From contig CAYPQM010000244.1 in the NCBI GenBank assembly GCA_964412845.1, positions 1-7,223 of the forward strand: a stretch of 7,223 nucleotides of DNA. Reading direction: 5' to 3'. Positions 1 to 5,941 of this stretch are shown here, piece after piece. The notes beneath the pieces were generated by a model. It was not told the origin of the DNA. It saw only the letters and a program-made list of their open reading frames with translations, and searched no databases. The position numbers and the translations under genes are program-made. The stretch comes from JAWWPY01 sp964412845 (lineage in GTDB: Bacteria > Actinomycetota > Actinomycetes > Streptosporangiales > Streptosporangiaceae). Positions within the stretch are counted from its first letter, which is position 1. The number at the start of each line of letters is the position of its first letter.

Positions 1-49
1 CTTCGCGCAGCGGCGGGTCGATCCGGTCCAGCGCACGGTCGCTGCACAC
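1..49 (-). CDS. Possible start of a divergent gene, truncated at the window edge
   Basis: A minus-strand reading frame opens with GTG at 49 and stays open to the window edge, giving MCSDRALDRIDPPLRE. A GGAGGA Shine-Dalgarno-like sequence lies upstream (plus-strand 62-67), 12 nt from the GTG, which is rather long. An in-frame stop at 77-79 limits how far upstream it could begin. Only 16 codons are visible, so no family can be named. The plus strand is also open here in one frame, so this may be chance. If real, the gene would be divergent from the repeat protein at 111. Confidence 0.25.
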   Translation of the reverse strand, partial: MCSDRALDRIDPPLRE

Positions 50-96
50 GCCGAGCCCAGATCCTCCGGACCTGCCCTAGCTTCGCCGACTGGAAC

Positions 97-102
97 GATA
101 CT
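97..102 (+). promoter_or_regulatory. Candidate -10 element for leaderless transcription of the gene at 111
   Basis: GATACT matches the sigma-70-type TATAAT consensus at four of six positions. It ends 8 nt before the ATG at 111, the distance expected if transcription starts at or next to the A of the start codon. No convincing Shine-Dalgarno sequence precedes this ATG, which fits leaderless expression, common in Actinobacteria. No good -35 box is visible. This is inference from spacing and a weak match. Confidence 0.25.
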
Positions 103-110
103 CTCACCGC

Positions 111-995
111 ATGGGCTATCCGGATGATGAGGGCATCAGCCCGCCGCCGGACAGCCGGCCGGACCGACCGCCGCGACGCCGGTCATCGCATGCGCAGCCC
201 GCCGGTGACGGGCAGCCCGGGGGCCAGGAACGCCCGGAATATGCCCCATCGGCATATACCCCGTCGGCGGCCCAGTCGGCGGCGCGGTCGCCCGGAAACT
301 CGTCCGCGGGCTACTCGCAGCCCGCCGGATACTCCCAGTCGGCCGGGGACTCCCAGTCGGCCGGGGACTCCCAGACGGCCGGATACGGCCAAACGGCCGG
401 ATACTCCGAACCCGCCCGGTACTCCGAGCGTGCCGGACGCGGCCGCCCGGCCGGAGACTCCCAGACGGCCGGATACGGCCAAACGGCCGGATACTCCGAA
501 CCCGCCGGATACGGGGCTACCGGGTACACCGAGCCAGGCCCGGGCCAGCGCGGCCGTACCGCGAGTCCTGGCCGGGACTCAGGTACCTCCCCCGGGCCGC
601 CCGGACGAGGCGGGCAGCGCCACTCGCGGCACGCGGCACCAGAACCAACCCCGCTGGCGGCGCCGACCGACCCGGCCGGCTCACGGGAAGGCACCTGGCG
701 CCGACCGGCTGGCCGGCCGGAGCGCGAAATACAGGGCGGTGTCGGGCAGGGATCCGGCGCTGCTGGCGATCGGCCGGGCGCGGGCGGATCGCTGTGGGGT
801 GTCGGCGCGTTCCGGACCGCGGGCCCGGCTGGGAGAGGACCGTTGCGCGGCTTTCCCCCGGCGCCGGGAGCGCCGGACCCGGTGTACCCGCCGGGACAGT
901 TCTCGCCGTGGAACGCTCCGGCCGTGCGCTCCGCTGGGCCGGGAGGCCGCCCCAGCGATGGCTCATGGCCCGACCTTGACGCGTCGCAGCCGTAG
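111..995 (+). CDS. Disordered Gly/Ser/Tyr/Gln/Pro-rich protein, probably the N-terminal part of a larger membrane protein
   Basis: The frame starts at ATG 111 (MGYPDDEGISPPPDS) and runs 294 codons to TAG at 993-995. Composition is Pro, Gly, Ser, Ala, Arg, Gln and Tyr-rich with no hydrophobic core, so it is almost certainly intrinsically disordered. Twelve six-residue repeats of the type A-G-[YD]-[SG]-[QE]-x fill 306-521. No catalytic domain is recognisable. Long disordered N-termini of this kind precede the membrane helix in many actinobacterial single-pass proteins. The same frame continues after the stop with similar sequence (YSQLAVSDPS) and a second copy of a W-x-x-x-D-A motif, so the stop may be a nonsense mutation or a sequencing error within one gene. 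Frames on the opposite strand are open too, because of the GC bias, but their sequence is less protein-like. I do not recognise the family. Confidence 0.55.
   Translation: MGYPDDEGISPPPDSRPDRPPRRRSSHAQPAGDGQPGGQERPEYAPSAYTPSAAQSAARSPGNSSAGYSQPAGYSQSAGDSQSAGDSQTAGYGQTAGYSEPARYSERAGRGRPAGDSQTAGYGQTAGYSEPAGYGATGYTEPGPGQRGRTASPGRDSGTSPGPPGRGGQRHSRHAAPEPTPLAAPTDPAGSREGTWRRPAGRPEREIQGGVGQGSGAAGDRPGAGGSLWGVGAFRTAGPAGRGPLRGFPPAPGAPDPVYPPGQFSPWNAPAVRSAGPGGRPSDGSWPDLDASQP
306..521 (+). repeat. Tandem 18-bp repeat encoding 12 hexapeptides
   Basis: Twelve consecutive in-frame 18-bp units encode hexads such as AGYSQP, AGYSQS, AGDSQT, AGYGQT and AGYSEP; the seventh and eighth (ARYSER, AGRGRP) are degenerate. 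A longer duplication is superimposed: 366-416 and 456-506 are identical over 51 bp, offset by 90 bp (five units). The exact identity suggests a recent duplication by slippage or unequal recombination. The region probably extends a flexible, tyrosine-containing cytoplasmic tail. Confidence 0.85.
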
Positions 996-1010
996 TACTC
1001 GCAGCTCGCG

Positions 1011-2494
1011 GTGAGCGACCCGTCCGCCGATGCGACGGCCACCCAGACCTGGGCCGTCCTCGACGCAACTCAGCTCGGCGAGGGTTGGACCTCCCCGCCG
1101 GCCGACCCGCAGCCGACCGCGCGGAGCAACGGGCCGGCCACCGGCGCCCGTGAGCCACTCCCGGCACCAGCCCCGTCGGCCCCGGGCAGCCGGGTAGCCG
1201 GCTGGGGCGCAGCTGACAATGGGGGCCCAGGGGTCAGTTCGTGGCACACCCAAGACACCGGGACCACCGGCACCGGCCCGTGGGCGGCAGAAGACGCCGA
1301 GACAACCGGCACCGGCGGGTGGGCNNNNNNNNNNNNNNNNNNNNNNNNNNNNNNNNNNNNNNNNNNNNNNNNNNNNNNNNNNNNNNNNNNNNNNNNNNNN
1401 NNNNNNNNNNNNNNNNNNNNNNNNGCACCGGCCCGTGGGCGGCAGAAGACGCCGAGACAACCGGCACCGGCGGGTGGGCCACCTCAGACACCGGGACCAC
1501 TGACACCGGCGGGTGGGCCACCTCAGACACCGGGACCGGCCCATGGGGTACGCCGGACACGGCGGCTGCTGGCACCGGCCCCTGGGGTATGCCTGACGCC
1601 GAGACAACCGGCACCGGCCCGTGGCCCACGCCGGACACGGAGACGACCGGGCGGTTCCCGGCGCCTGCGGGGAGCGTCAGCCGATACCAGGCGAACGCGG
1701 CCGACGCGGGCGGCGGGGGGACCGGAACGCGGGTGTCCCGGGCCGCCGCCCGGGGCCGCAAGCCACGCAGGCCGCCGAGCCGCGCCCGGGTGTGGCTGCT
1801 CCCCATCCTGATGGCGCTGGCGGTCGCCGCGCTGGTCACGGTGGCCTATCTGCACTTCGTCAAGGGCCAGCCCAGCGGAGCGGGCGCGTCCACGCCATTG
1901 CGGACAGCGGTCGCTTCCGCCAGCCCCACGCCATCTCTGGGGCCGTGGAAGCACATCACCACGCGGAGCGAAGATCCGGTACCGCTGACGCTCACCGAGC
2001 TGTTCCCGGCCCGGTTCTCTTCGAGCGGGACAACCGGCACGCAGACGATCGGCAAGGCTGGCACGAACTGCCCCGCCGCGGTGATCGGGGCCGCGCTCCA
2101 GGCGGCGGTCAAGAAGGCCAAGTGCACGCAGGTCCTGCGGGCCAGCTACCTGACCACTGACCAGAAGATCATGGGCACGATCGGCGTCCTCAACCTCGTT
2201 GATGACGCTGGTGCCCAGCGGGCCGGGCAGGCGACCGGCGCTACCGAGTTCATCGACCAGCTGCCCGCTGCGCACGGGCCCACGCACAGCCTGACCAAGG
2301 GAACAGGCCTGGAAGAGGCGGTGTACAAGGGCCACTACCTCATCCTGATCTGGGCCGAGTTCGCGAACCTGAAGGCGCCGACCACGGCGGCCCAGCGCAC
2401 CACGTTGAAGACGTTCTGCGACAACCTGGTCAGCGGCACCGCGAATGTGAGCCTGACCAGCCGCATGGTGATCGGCAAACCGCAGGCTCCCTAG
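1011..2494 (+). CDS. Single-pass membrane protein of unknown function with a C-terminal extracytoplasmic domain, interrupted by an assembly gap
   Basis: The first GTG after the TAG at 993 is at 1011 and has no ribosome binding site, so this start is doubtful; the reading may really begin at 111. The frame is open to the N-run at 1325. After the gap the matching frame (codons from 1427) runs 355 residues to TAG at 2492-2494. It differs in phase from the upstream frame only because the gap length is arbitrary. Order of parts: WxxxD tandem repeats (to about 1660); an Arg-rich segment (about 1738-1789, including RKPRRPPSRAR); one hydrophobic helix WLLPILMALAVAALVTVAYL (about 1790-1852); then about 210 residues from a Thr/Ser/Pro linker to the end. 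By the positive-inside rule the N-terminus is cytoplasmic and the C-terminal domain outside. That domain has three Cys (GTNC, KAKC, TFC), two of which could form a disulfide, and shows no catalytic motif I recognise. I recall similar hypothetical proteins in Actinobacteria but cannot name a function. Confidence 0.65.
1242..1660 (+). repeat. 39-bp tandem repeat encoding a W-x-x-x-D 13-residue unit
   Basis: Tryptophan codons recur at 1242, 1281 and 1320 before the gap, and at 1436, 1475, 1514, 1544, 1583 and 1622 after it. The spacing is 39 bp, except one shortened 30-bp unit (1514 to 1544). Typical units read PWAAEDAETTGTG, GWATSDTGTTDTG and PWGMPDAETTGTG. The array is interrupted by the N-run, so the true copy number is unknown. 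Earlier, more diverged W-x-x-x-D-A copies may be WPDLDASQ at 963 and WAVLDATQ at 1050. Confidence 0.9.
1325..1424. other. Assembly gap of exactly 100 Ns within the tandem repeat
   Basis: One hundred consecutive Ns is a conventional placeholder for a gap of unknown length. The 55 bases before it (1270-1324) are identical to the 55 bases after it (1425-1479). The gap therefore lies in repeats the assembler could not resolve, and the two flanks could even be the same physical copy. Merging them (removing 155 bases) gives a continuous open frame from 1011 to 2494. Confidence 0.97.
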
Positions 2495-2568
2495 CTGAGC
2501 TGGGCCGGCCGTGTCCCGCAGATCTCCGGTCCGCCGAGCGGTGCCCACGCTCCACCCGACGTGGCCCG

Positions 2569-2646
2569 ACCGCCGGCCGCCCAAGACGCCCCCGACCGCC
2601 GGCCGCCGAGAACGGCGCTAACCGCCGGCCGCCGAGGATGGCAGGG
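2569..2646. repeat. Three-copy 26-bp tandem repeat between and into convergent gene ends
   Basis: The 13-mer ACCGCCGGCCGCC occurs at 2569-2581, 2595-2607 and 2621-2633, an exact 26-bp period, with the other half of each unit diverged. The core contains the palindrome GCCGGC. Copies 1 and 2 lie in the spacer between the plus-strand gene (stop at 2492-2494) and truA; the truA stop (2618-2620) is the last three bases of copy 2, and copy 3 encodes the end of TruA (SSAAGG). No stem followed by a T-run is visible in the 2495-2617 spacer, so no intrinsic terminator can be called. Confidence 0.75.
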
Positions 2647-3439
2647 CCCGGACATGCCTGGTCTCCTCGGCACGGCCCGATAGCTGCCCAGGCGGTGGGT
2701 AACGGACCTCCTCCAGGCAGAGCCCGTGCGGCGGCGCGACCGTCACACCTGGATCCCGGACCTGGGCCGCGAGCACCTGACCGGGCCAGCCGACCGGCTT
2801 GCTTCCCTCACCGACCTTGAGCATGGCACCCACCAGGGCCCGCACCATGTTGTGGCAGAACGCATCCGCCACGACAGTGGCCGTGGCAATCGACGGAGAT
2901 GTCCGCGCCCAGTCCAGCCGCAGCAGTTCCCGTATGGTCGTCGCTCCCGCACGGCGGCGGCAGAAAGCCGCGAAGTCGTGTTCGCCGGTGCAGGCCGCTG
3001 CGGCCTCGTTCATGACCGCGACATCAACCTGGTGGCGGTACCACAGCGTGTCGTGTCTGCGCAGCGGCTCAGCCGCCGCCGGATCGTCGCAGACGCGGTA
3101 GGAGTACCGCCGCCACAGGGCGGAGAACCGGGCGTCAAAGCCGTCCGGAGCGGGGCCGATCCGGTGGACCCGGACATCGCCCGGGAGCAGCCGGGCCAAT
3201 CGGCGTGCCGCAGTCGGACCGGCCGCCGCCCACGCCTCGGCGGCCACATCGACGTGGGCTACCTGGCCACGGGCATGCACCCCGGCGTCAGTCCGGCCGG
3301 CCACGGTGAGCGCCGGCGGCCCGGGCCTGCGCAACAGACGGCCCAGCGCCTCTTCGACAACGTCCTGAACGGTCCGCCGGGCGGGCTGGCGAGCCCACCC
3401 GGAGAAGCCCGACCCGTCGTAGGACAAGTCGAGCCTCAG
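2618..3439 (-). CDS. truA: tRNA pseudouridine(38-40) synthase TruA
   Basis: TruA isomerises uridine to pseudouridine at positions 38-40 of the tRNA anticodon arm, in the cytoplasm. The family signature AGRTDAGVHARGQVAHVD is present; its Asp (residue 51 from the start used here) is the catalytic aspartate. Other conserved blocks are LSYDGSGFSGW near the N-terminus, the FDARFSALWRRYSYR region, and DAFCHNMVRALVGAMLKVGEG towards the C-terminus. Length is about 273 residues, normal for the family. The start is uncertain: homology begins at RLRLDLSYDG, and the only nearby initiators in frame are CTG at 3439 (used here because it preserves the first beta strand) and TTG at 3427. The next in-frame ATG, at 3655, would overlap rplQ by 152 bases and add a Pro/Arg/Thr-rich tail. 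No clear ribosome binding site is seen, so translation may be coupled to rplQ, whose stop is at 3504-3506. Last gene of the cluster; no rplM or rpsI follows. Confidence 0.93.
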   Translation of the reverse strand: MRLDLSYDGSGFSGWARQPARRTVQDVVEEALGRLLRRPGPPALTVAGRTDAGVHARGQVAHVDVAAEAWAAAGPTAARRLARLLPGDVRVHRIGPAPDGFDARFSALWRRYSYRVCDDPAAAEPLRRHDTLWYRHQVDVAVMNEAAAACTGEHDFAAFCRRRAGATTIRELLRLDWARTSPSIATATVVADAFCHNMVRALVGAMLKVGEGSKPVGWPGQVLAAQVRDPGVTVAPPHGLCLEEVRYPPPGQLSGRAEETRHVRALPSSAAGG

Positions 3440-3503
3440 CCGGATGGACCTGTGGTCCGCCGAGCCGCCGGAGTGAGCTGCCTGGCCGGTGCTGGCCTGC
3501 TCG

Positions 3504-4130
3504 CTAGTCGTCGGCCTTGTCCGCTGGCCCGCCGCTCGCCTCGTCCGCCGACTCCTCGTCGGCCGACTCAGCGTCCGCCTGGTCGCTGTCCGCCTGGTCG
3601 CTGGACTCGGCCACGCTGGCCGTGGCGTCGTTGTCGGTCGCCGCCTCGGCGGCAACCGGCTCCTCGGCTACGTCGTCCTGCGCCGGGGCAGCTTCCTGAG
3701 CGGCCGCCTTGACCCGCGGCGTCCTGGCCGGCTGCGCGCGCCGGGCACGCCGCCGACGCGGCTTCGCGTCCGTTTCCTCGCTGACCAGCTCGATGACCGC
3801 CAAGGGCGCGTTGTCCCCCTTGCGGGGCCCGATCTTGGTGATCCTGGTGTATCCGCCGTCACGCGTCTCGAACCGGGGTCCGATCTCCGTGAACAACGTG
3901 TGCACCACGCCCTTGTCGGTGACGACGGTGAGTACCTGGCGGCGAGCGTGCAGGTCACCCCGCTTGGCGAAGGTGATCAGGCGCTCGGCGTAGGGCCGCA
4001 GCCGCCGGGCCCGGGACTCCGTCGTCGTGATCTTGCCGTGCTCGAAGAGCGCGGTGGCCAGGTTCGCCAGCATGTGCCGCTGGTGGGCCGCGCTGCCACC
4101 CAGCCGATGGCCCTTGGTGGGCGTGGGCAT
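3504..4130 (-). CDS. rplQ: 50S ribosomal protein L17, with a long acidic C-terminal extension
   Basis: L17 is a large-subunit protein near the exit of the peptide tunnel. The start MPTPTKGHRLGGSAAHQRHM and the segments LFEHGKITTTESRARRLRPYAERLITFAKRG and ITKIGPRKGDNAPLAVIELV are characteristic. Residues 1-118 form the usual core. Residues 123-141 are strongly basic (KPRRRRARRAQPART) and 150-208 are strongly acidic and Ala/Ser-rich (for example ADEESADEASGGPADKADD). At 208 residues it is much longer than the roughly 120-130 of many bacteria; extended tails occur in Actinobacteria. ATG at 4130 is preceded by TAGGAG nine bases upstream. It follows rpoA by 44 nt and precedes truA. Confidence 0.97.
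   Translation of the reverse strand: MPTPTKGHRLGGSAAHQRHMLANLATALFEHGKITTTESRARRLRPYAERLITFAKRGDLHARRQVLTVVTDKGVVHTLFTEIGPRFETRDGGYTRITKIGPRKGDNAPLAVIELVSEETDAKPRRRRARRAQPARTPRVKAAAQEAAPAQDDVAEEPVAAEAATDNDATASVAESSDQADSDQADAESADEESADEASGGPADKADD
3573..3602 (-). repeat. 15-bp tandem duplication in the L17 acidic tail
   Basis: The plus-strand unit GTCCGCCTGGTCGCT occurs twice head-to-tail (3573-3587 and 3588-3602) and encodes the repeated SDQAD of the L17 tail on the minus strand. Multiples of three keep the frame, so the tail can vary in length by slippage without breaking the protein. Confidence 0.8.
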
Positions 4131-4174
4131 CGAAAGATTCTCCTAGGTTCGGTGCTGGAGGTGAGTCCGGCCCG

Positions 4175-5191
4175 TCAGTACTGCTCGGTCTCGACGTAGC
4201 TCTCGTCGTCGTCAGCGCCGTAGCTGTCGGCCGCACTCCCCGGGTCGAATCCCGGCGGTGAGTCCTTCAGCGCCAGCCCCATGTCGGTCAGCTTCTGCTT
4301 GACTTCCTCGATCGACTTCGCGCCGAAGTTACGGATGTCGAGCAGATCCTGCTCGCTGCGCGCGACCAGCTCACCCACGGAGTGGATGCCCTCGCGCTTC
4401 AGGCAGTTGTACGAGCGGACCGTCAGGTTCAGCTCCTCGATGGGCAGGGCCAGGTCGGCGGCCAGAGCCGCATCGGTGGGCGACGGGCCGATGTCGATGC
4501 CCTCCGCGTCCACGTTGAGCTCCCGGGCCAGGCCGAAGAGCTCGACGAGCGTCTTACCCGCGCTCGCCACAGCGTCCCTGGGACGCATGGACGGCTTGGT
4601 CTCGACGTCGAGGATGAGCTTGTCGAAGTCGGTCCGCTGCTCGACACGCGTCGCTTCTACCTTGTAGGTGACACGCATCACCGGCGAGTAGATCGAGTCG
4701 ATGGGCACCCGGCCGATTTCCTGCCCGGGCTGCTTGTTCTGGGCGGCGGACACGTAGCCACGGCCACGCTCGACCGTAAGCTCCATCTCCAGCTTGCCCT
4801 TGCTGTTCAAGGTGGCGATGTGCAGGCCCGGGTTGTGCACCTCGACGCCGGCCGGCGGCGCGATGTCCGCTGCGGTGACTTCCCCGGGACCCTGCTTGCG
4901 CAGGTACATCACCACGGGCTCGTCCTGCTCCGACGAGACGACGAGTTCCTTGAGGTTCAGGATGATGTCGGTGACGTCCTCAGCTACTCCCGCCACAGTG
5001 GAGAACTCGTGCAGCACGCCTTCGATCCTGATGCTGGTCACGGCCGCACCGGGAATCGAGGAAAGCAGCGTACGCCGGATCGAGTTCCCGATGGTGTAGC
5101 CGAACCCCGGCTCGAGTGGCTCGATGACGAACCTCGACCGGAACTCGTCGACCTGCTCTTCGGTGAGAGTTGGACGCTGAGCGATGAGCAT
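4175..5191 (-). CDS. rpoA: DNA-directed RNA polymerase subunit alpha
   Basis: The alpha subunit dimerises to nucleate assembly of RNA polymerase, and its C-terminal domain contacts promoter UP elements and activators. The protein is 338 residues. The N-terminal domain (about 1-235) includes the dimerisation segment GYTIGNSIRRTLLSS (31-45) and EGVLHEFSTVAGVAEDVTDI. The C-terminal domain (about 250-312) contains VRSYNCLKREGI, where Arg259, Asn262 and Lys265 correspond to the DNA-contacting Arg265, Asn268 and Lys271 of Escherichia coli; NFGAKSIEEVKQKL follows. The acidic tail ends in ETEQY, typical of Actinobacteria. ATG at 5191 has an AAGGGG ribosome binding site ending five bases upstream. A 108-nt spacer with two hairpins separates it from rpsD. 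Confidence 0.98.
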   Translation of the reverse strand: MLIAQRPTLTEEQVDEFRSRFVIEPLEPGFGYTIGNSIRRTLLSSIPGAAVTSIRIEGVLHEFSTVAGVAEDVTDIILNLKELVVSSEQDEPVVMYLRKQGPGEVTAADIAPPAGVEVHNPGLHIATLNSKGKLEMELTVERGRGYVSAAQNKQPGQEIGRVPIDSIYSPVMRVTYKVEATRVEQRTDFDKLILDVETKPSMRPRDAVASAGKTLVELFGLARELNVDAEGIDIGPSPTDAALAADLALPIEELNLTVRSYNCLKREGIHSVGELVARSEQDLLDIRNFGAKSIEEVKQKLTDMGLALKDSPPGFDPGSAADSYGADDDESYVETEQY

Positions 5192-5241
5192 TGGTACCCC
5201 TTCTTCCCGCGACGCCCGCTATTTGACAGTCGCGACCTGGT

Positions 5242-5295
5242 GACGGCAGCCGCCGTCCCCTGCCCGGTAGGCCGCCCGTGCGGCGGCCCAGGCAG
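5242..5295 (-). promoter_or_regulatory. Two strong hairpins in the rpsD-rpoA spacer
   Basis: In the 108-nt spacer (5192-5299), GGCCGCC (5270-5276) pairs with GGCGGCC (5282-5288) around a 5-nt loop, and the stem is extended by CTGCC/GGCAG (5260-5264 with 5291-5295). Next towards rpoA, GACGGC (5242-5247) pairs with GCCGTC (5252-5257) around a 4-nt loop. Neither is followed by a T-run, so these are not classical terminators. They could be an attenuator, an RNA processing or stabilising site that sets the rpoA level, or a binding site for S4. Function is inferred. Confidence 0.45.
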
Positions 5296-5299
5296 GAAG

Positions 5300-5926
5300 T
5301 TACTTCGAGTAGAACTCCACGATGAGCTGCTCTTGAACCTGCGTGTCGATCTGAGCGCGGACCGGAAGCGAGTGCACCAGCACGCGCATCTTGTCCGGGA
5401 TCACTTCGATCCAGGCCGGTGTCTGACGTTCGCCTGCCTCCGCCCGGGCCACCACGAACGGCGTCATCTCGACGGACTTGGGCGCCACTTCGATGATGTC
5501 GCTCTCGTCGACCCGGTAGGACGGGATGTCCACCTTCCTGCCGTTGACGAGGAAGTGGCCGTGCGTCACCAGCTGACGGGCCATGTCCCGGCTCTTCGCG
5601 AAGCCGGCCCGGTAGACCACGTTGTCGAGCCGGGTCTCCAGGATCTGGAGCAGGTTCTCGCCGGTCCGGCCACGCTTACGGGTGGCCTCCTCGTAGTAGC
5701 CATGGAACTGGCGCTCAAGGATCCCGTAGACCCGGCGGGCCTTCTGCTTCTCCCTGATCTGGAGCAGGTACTCGCTCTCCTTCGGACGGTTCCGGCCGTG
5801 CTCACCCGGAGGGTAGGGCCGGATCTCGATGGGGCACTTGGGCGAATCGCACTTGGACCCCTTCAGGAAGAGCTTCATCTTCTCGCGGCGGCAGAGCTTG
5901 CAGTCCGCGCCCGTGTATCGAGCCAT
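5300..5926 (-). CDS. rpsD: 30S ribosomal protein S4 (four-cysteine form)
   Basis: S4 is a primary 16S rRNA-binding protein that starts 30S assembly, and in several bacteria it represses its own operon. The protein is 208 residues. The N-terminal domain carries Cys9, Cys12, Cys26 and Cys31 (CKLC...CDSPKC), the zinc-binding arrangement of the C+ type. RPYPPGEHG and ESEYLLQIREKQKARRVYG follow. The S4 RNA-binding domain (about 95-160) includes RLDNVVYRAGFAKSRDMARQLVTHGHF and VNGRKVDIPSYRV. The C-terminus is QEQLIVEFYSK. A GAGGAG ribosome binding site overlaps the rpsK stop codon (5942-5944), and the two genes are only 15 nt apart, so they are probably co-translated. Confidence 0.98.
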   Translation of the reverse strand: MARYTGADCKLCRREKMKLFLKGSKCDSPKCPIEIRPYPPGEHGRNRPKESEYLLQIREKQKARRVYGILERQFHGYYEEATRKRGRTGENLLQILETRLDNVVYRAGFAKSRDMARQLVTHGHFLVNGRKVDIPSYRVDESDIIEVAPKSVEMTPFVVARAEAGERQTPAWIEVIPDKMRVLVHSLPVRAQIDTQVQEQLIVEFYSK

Positions 5927-5941
5927 GTGTCGCTTTACTCC

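Noticed and set aside
124..1014. Overlapping plus-strand frame with Pro-Thr-Pro repeats
   Set aside because: It is a +1 shadow of the hexapeptide repeats. The repeat period is a multiple of three, so every frame looks repetitive, and this one is extremely Arg-rich with no continuation after 1014.
311..1042. Long minus-strand frames opposite the repeat protein
   Set aside because: They mirror the plus-strand tandem repeats. The plus-strand reading has a start, a continuing frame and a motif arrangement shared with the downstream membrane protein.
1241..1324. Separate start at 1241 for the membrane protein
   Set aside because: That frame is out of phase with the WxxxD repeat before the gap. 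It joins the downstream frame only because of the arbitrary 100-N length.
1242..1660. CRISPR-like array
   Set aside because: The units are contiguous coding repeats of 39 bp without unique spacers, and no cas genes are near.
5223..5228. Perfect TTGACA -35-like hexamer on the plus strand in the rpsD-rpoA spacer
   Set aside because: No -10-like sequence follows at 16-18 bp, and it would drive only antisense transcription of rpsD.
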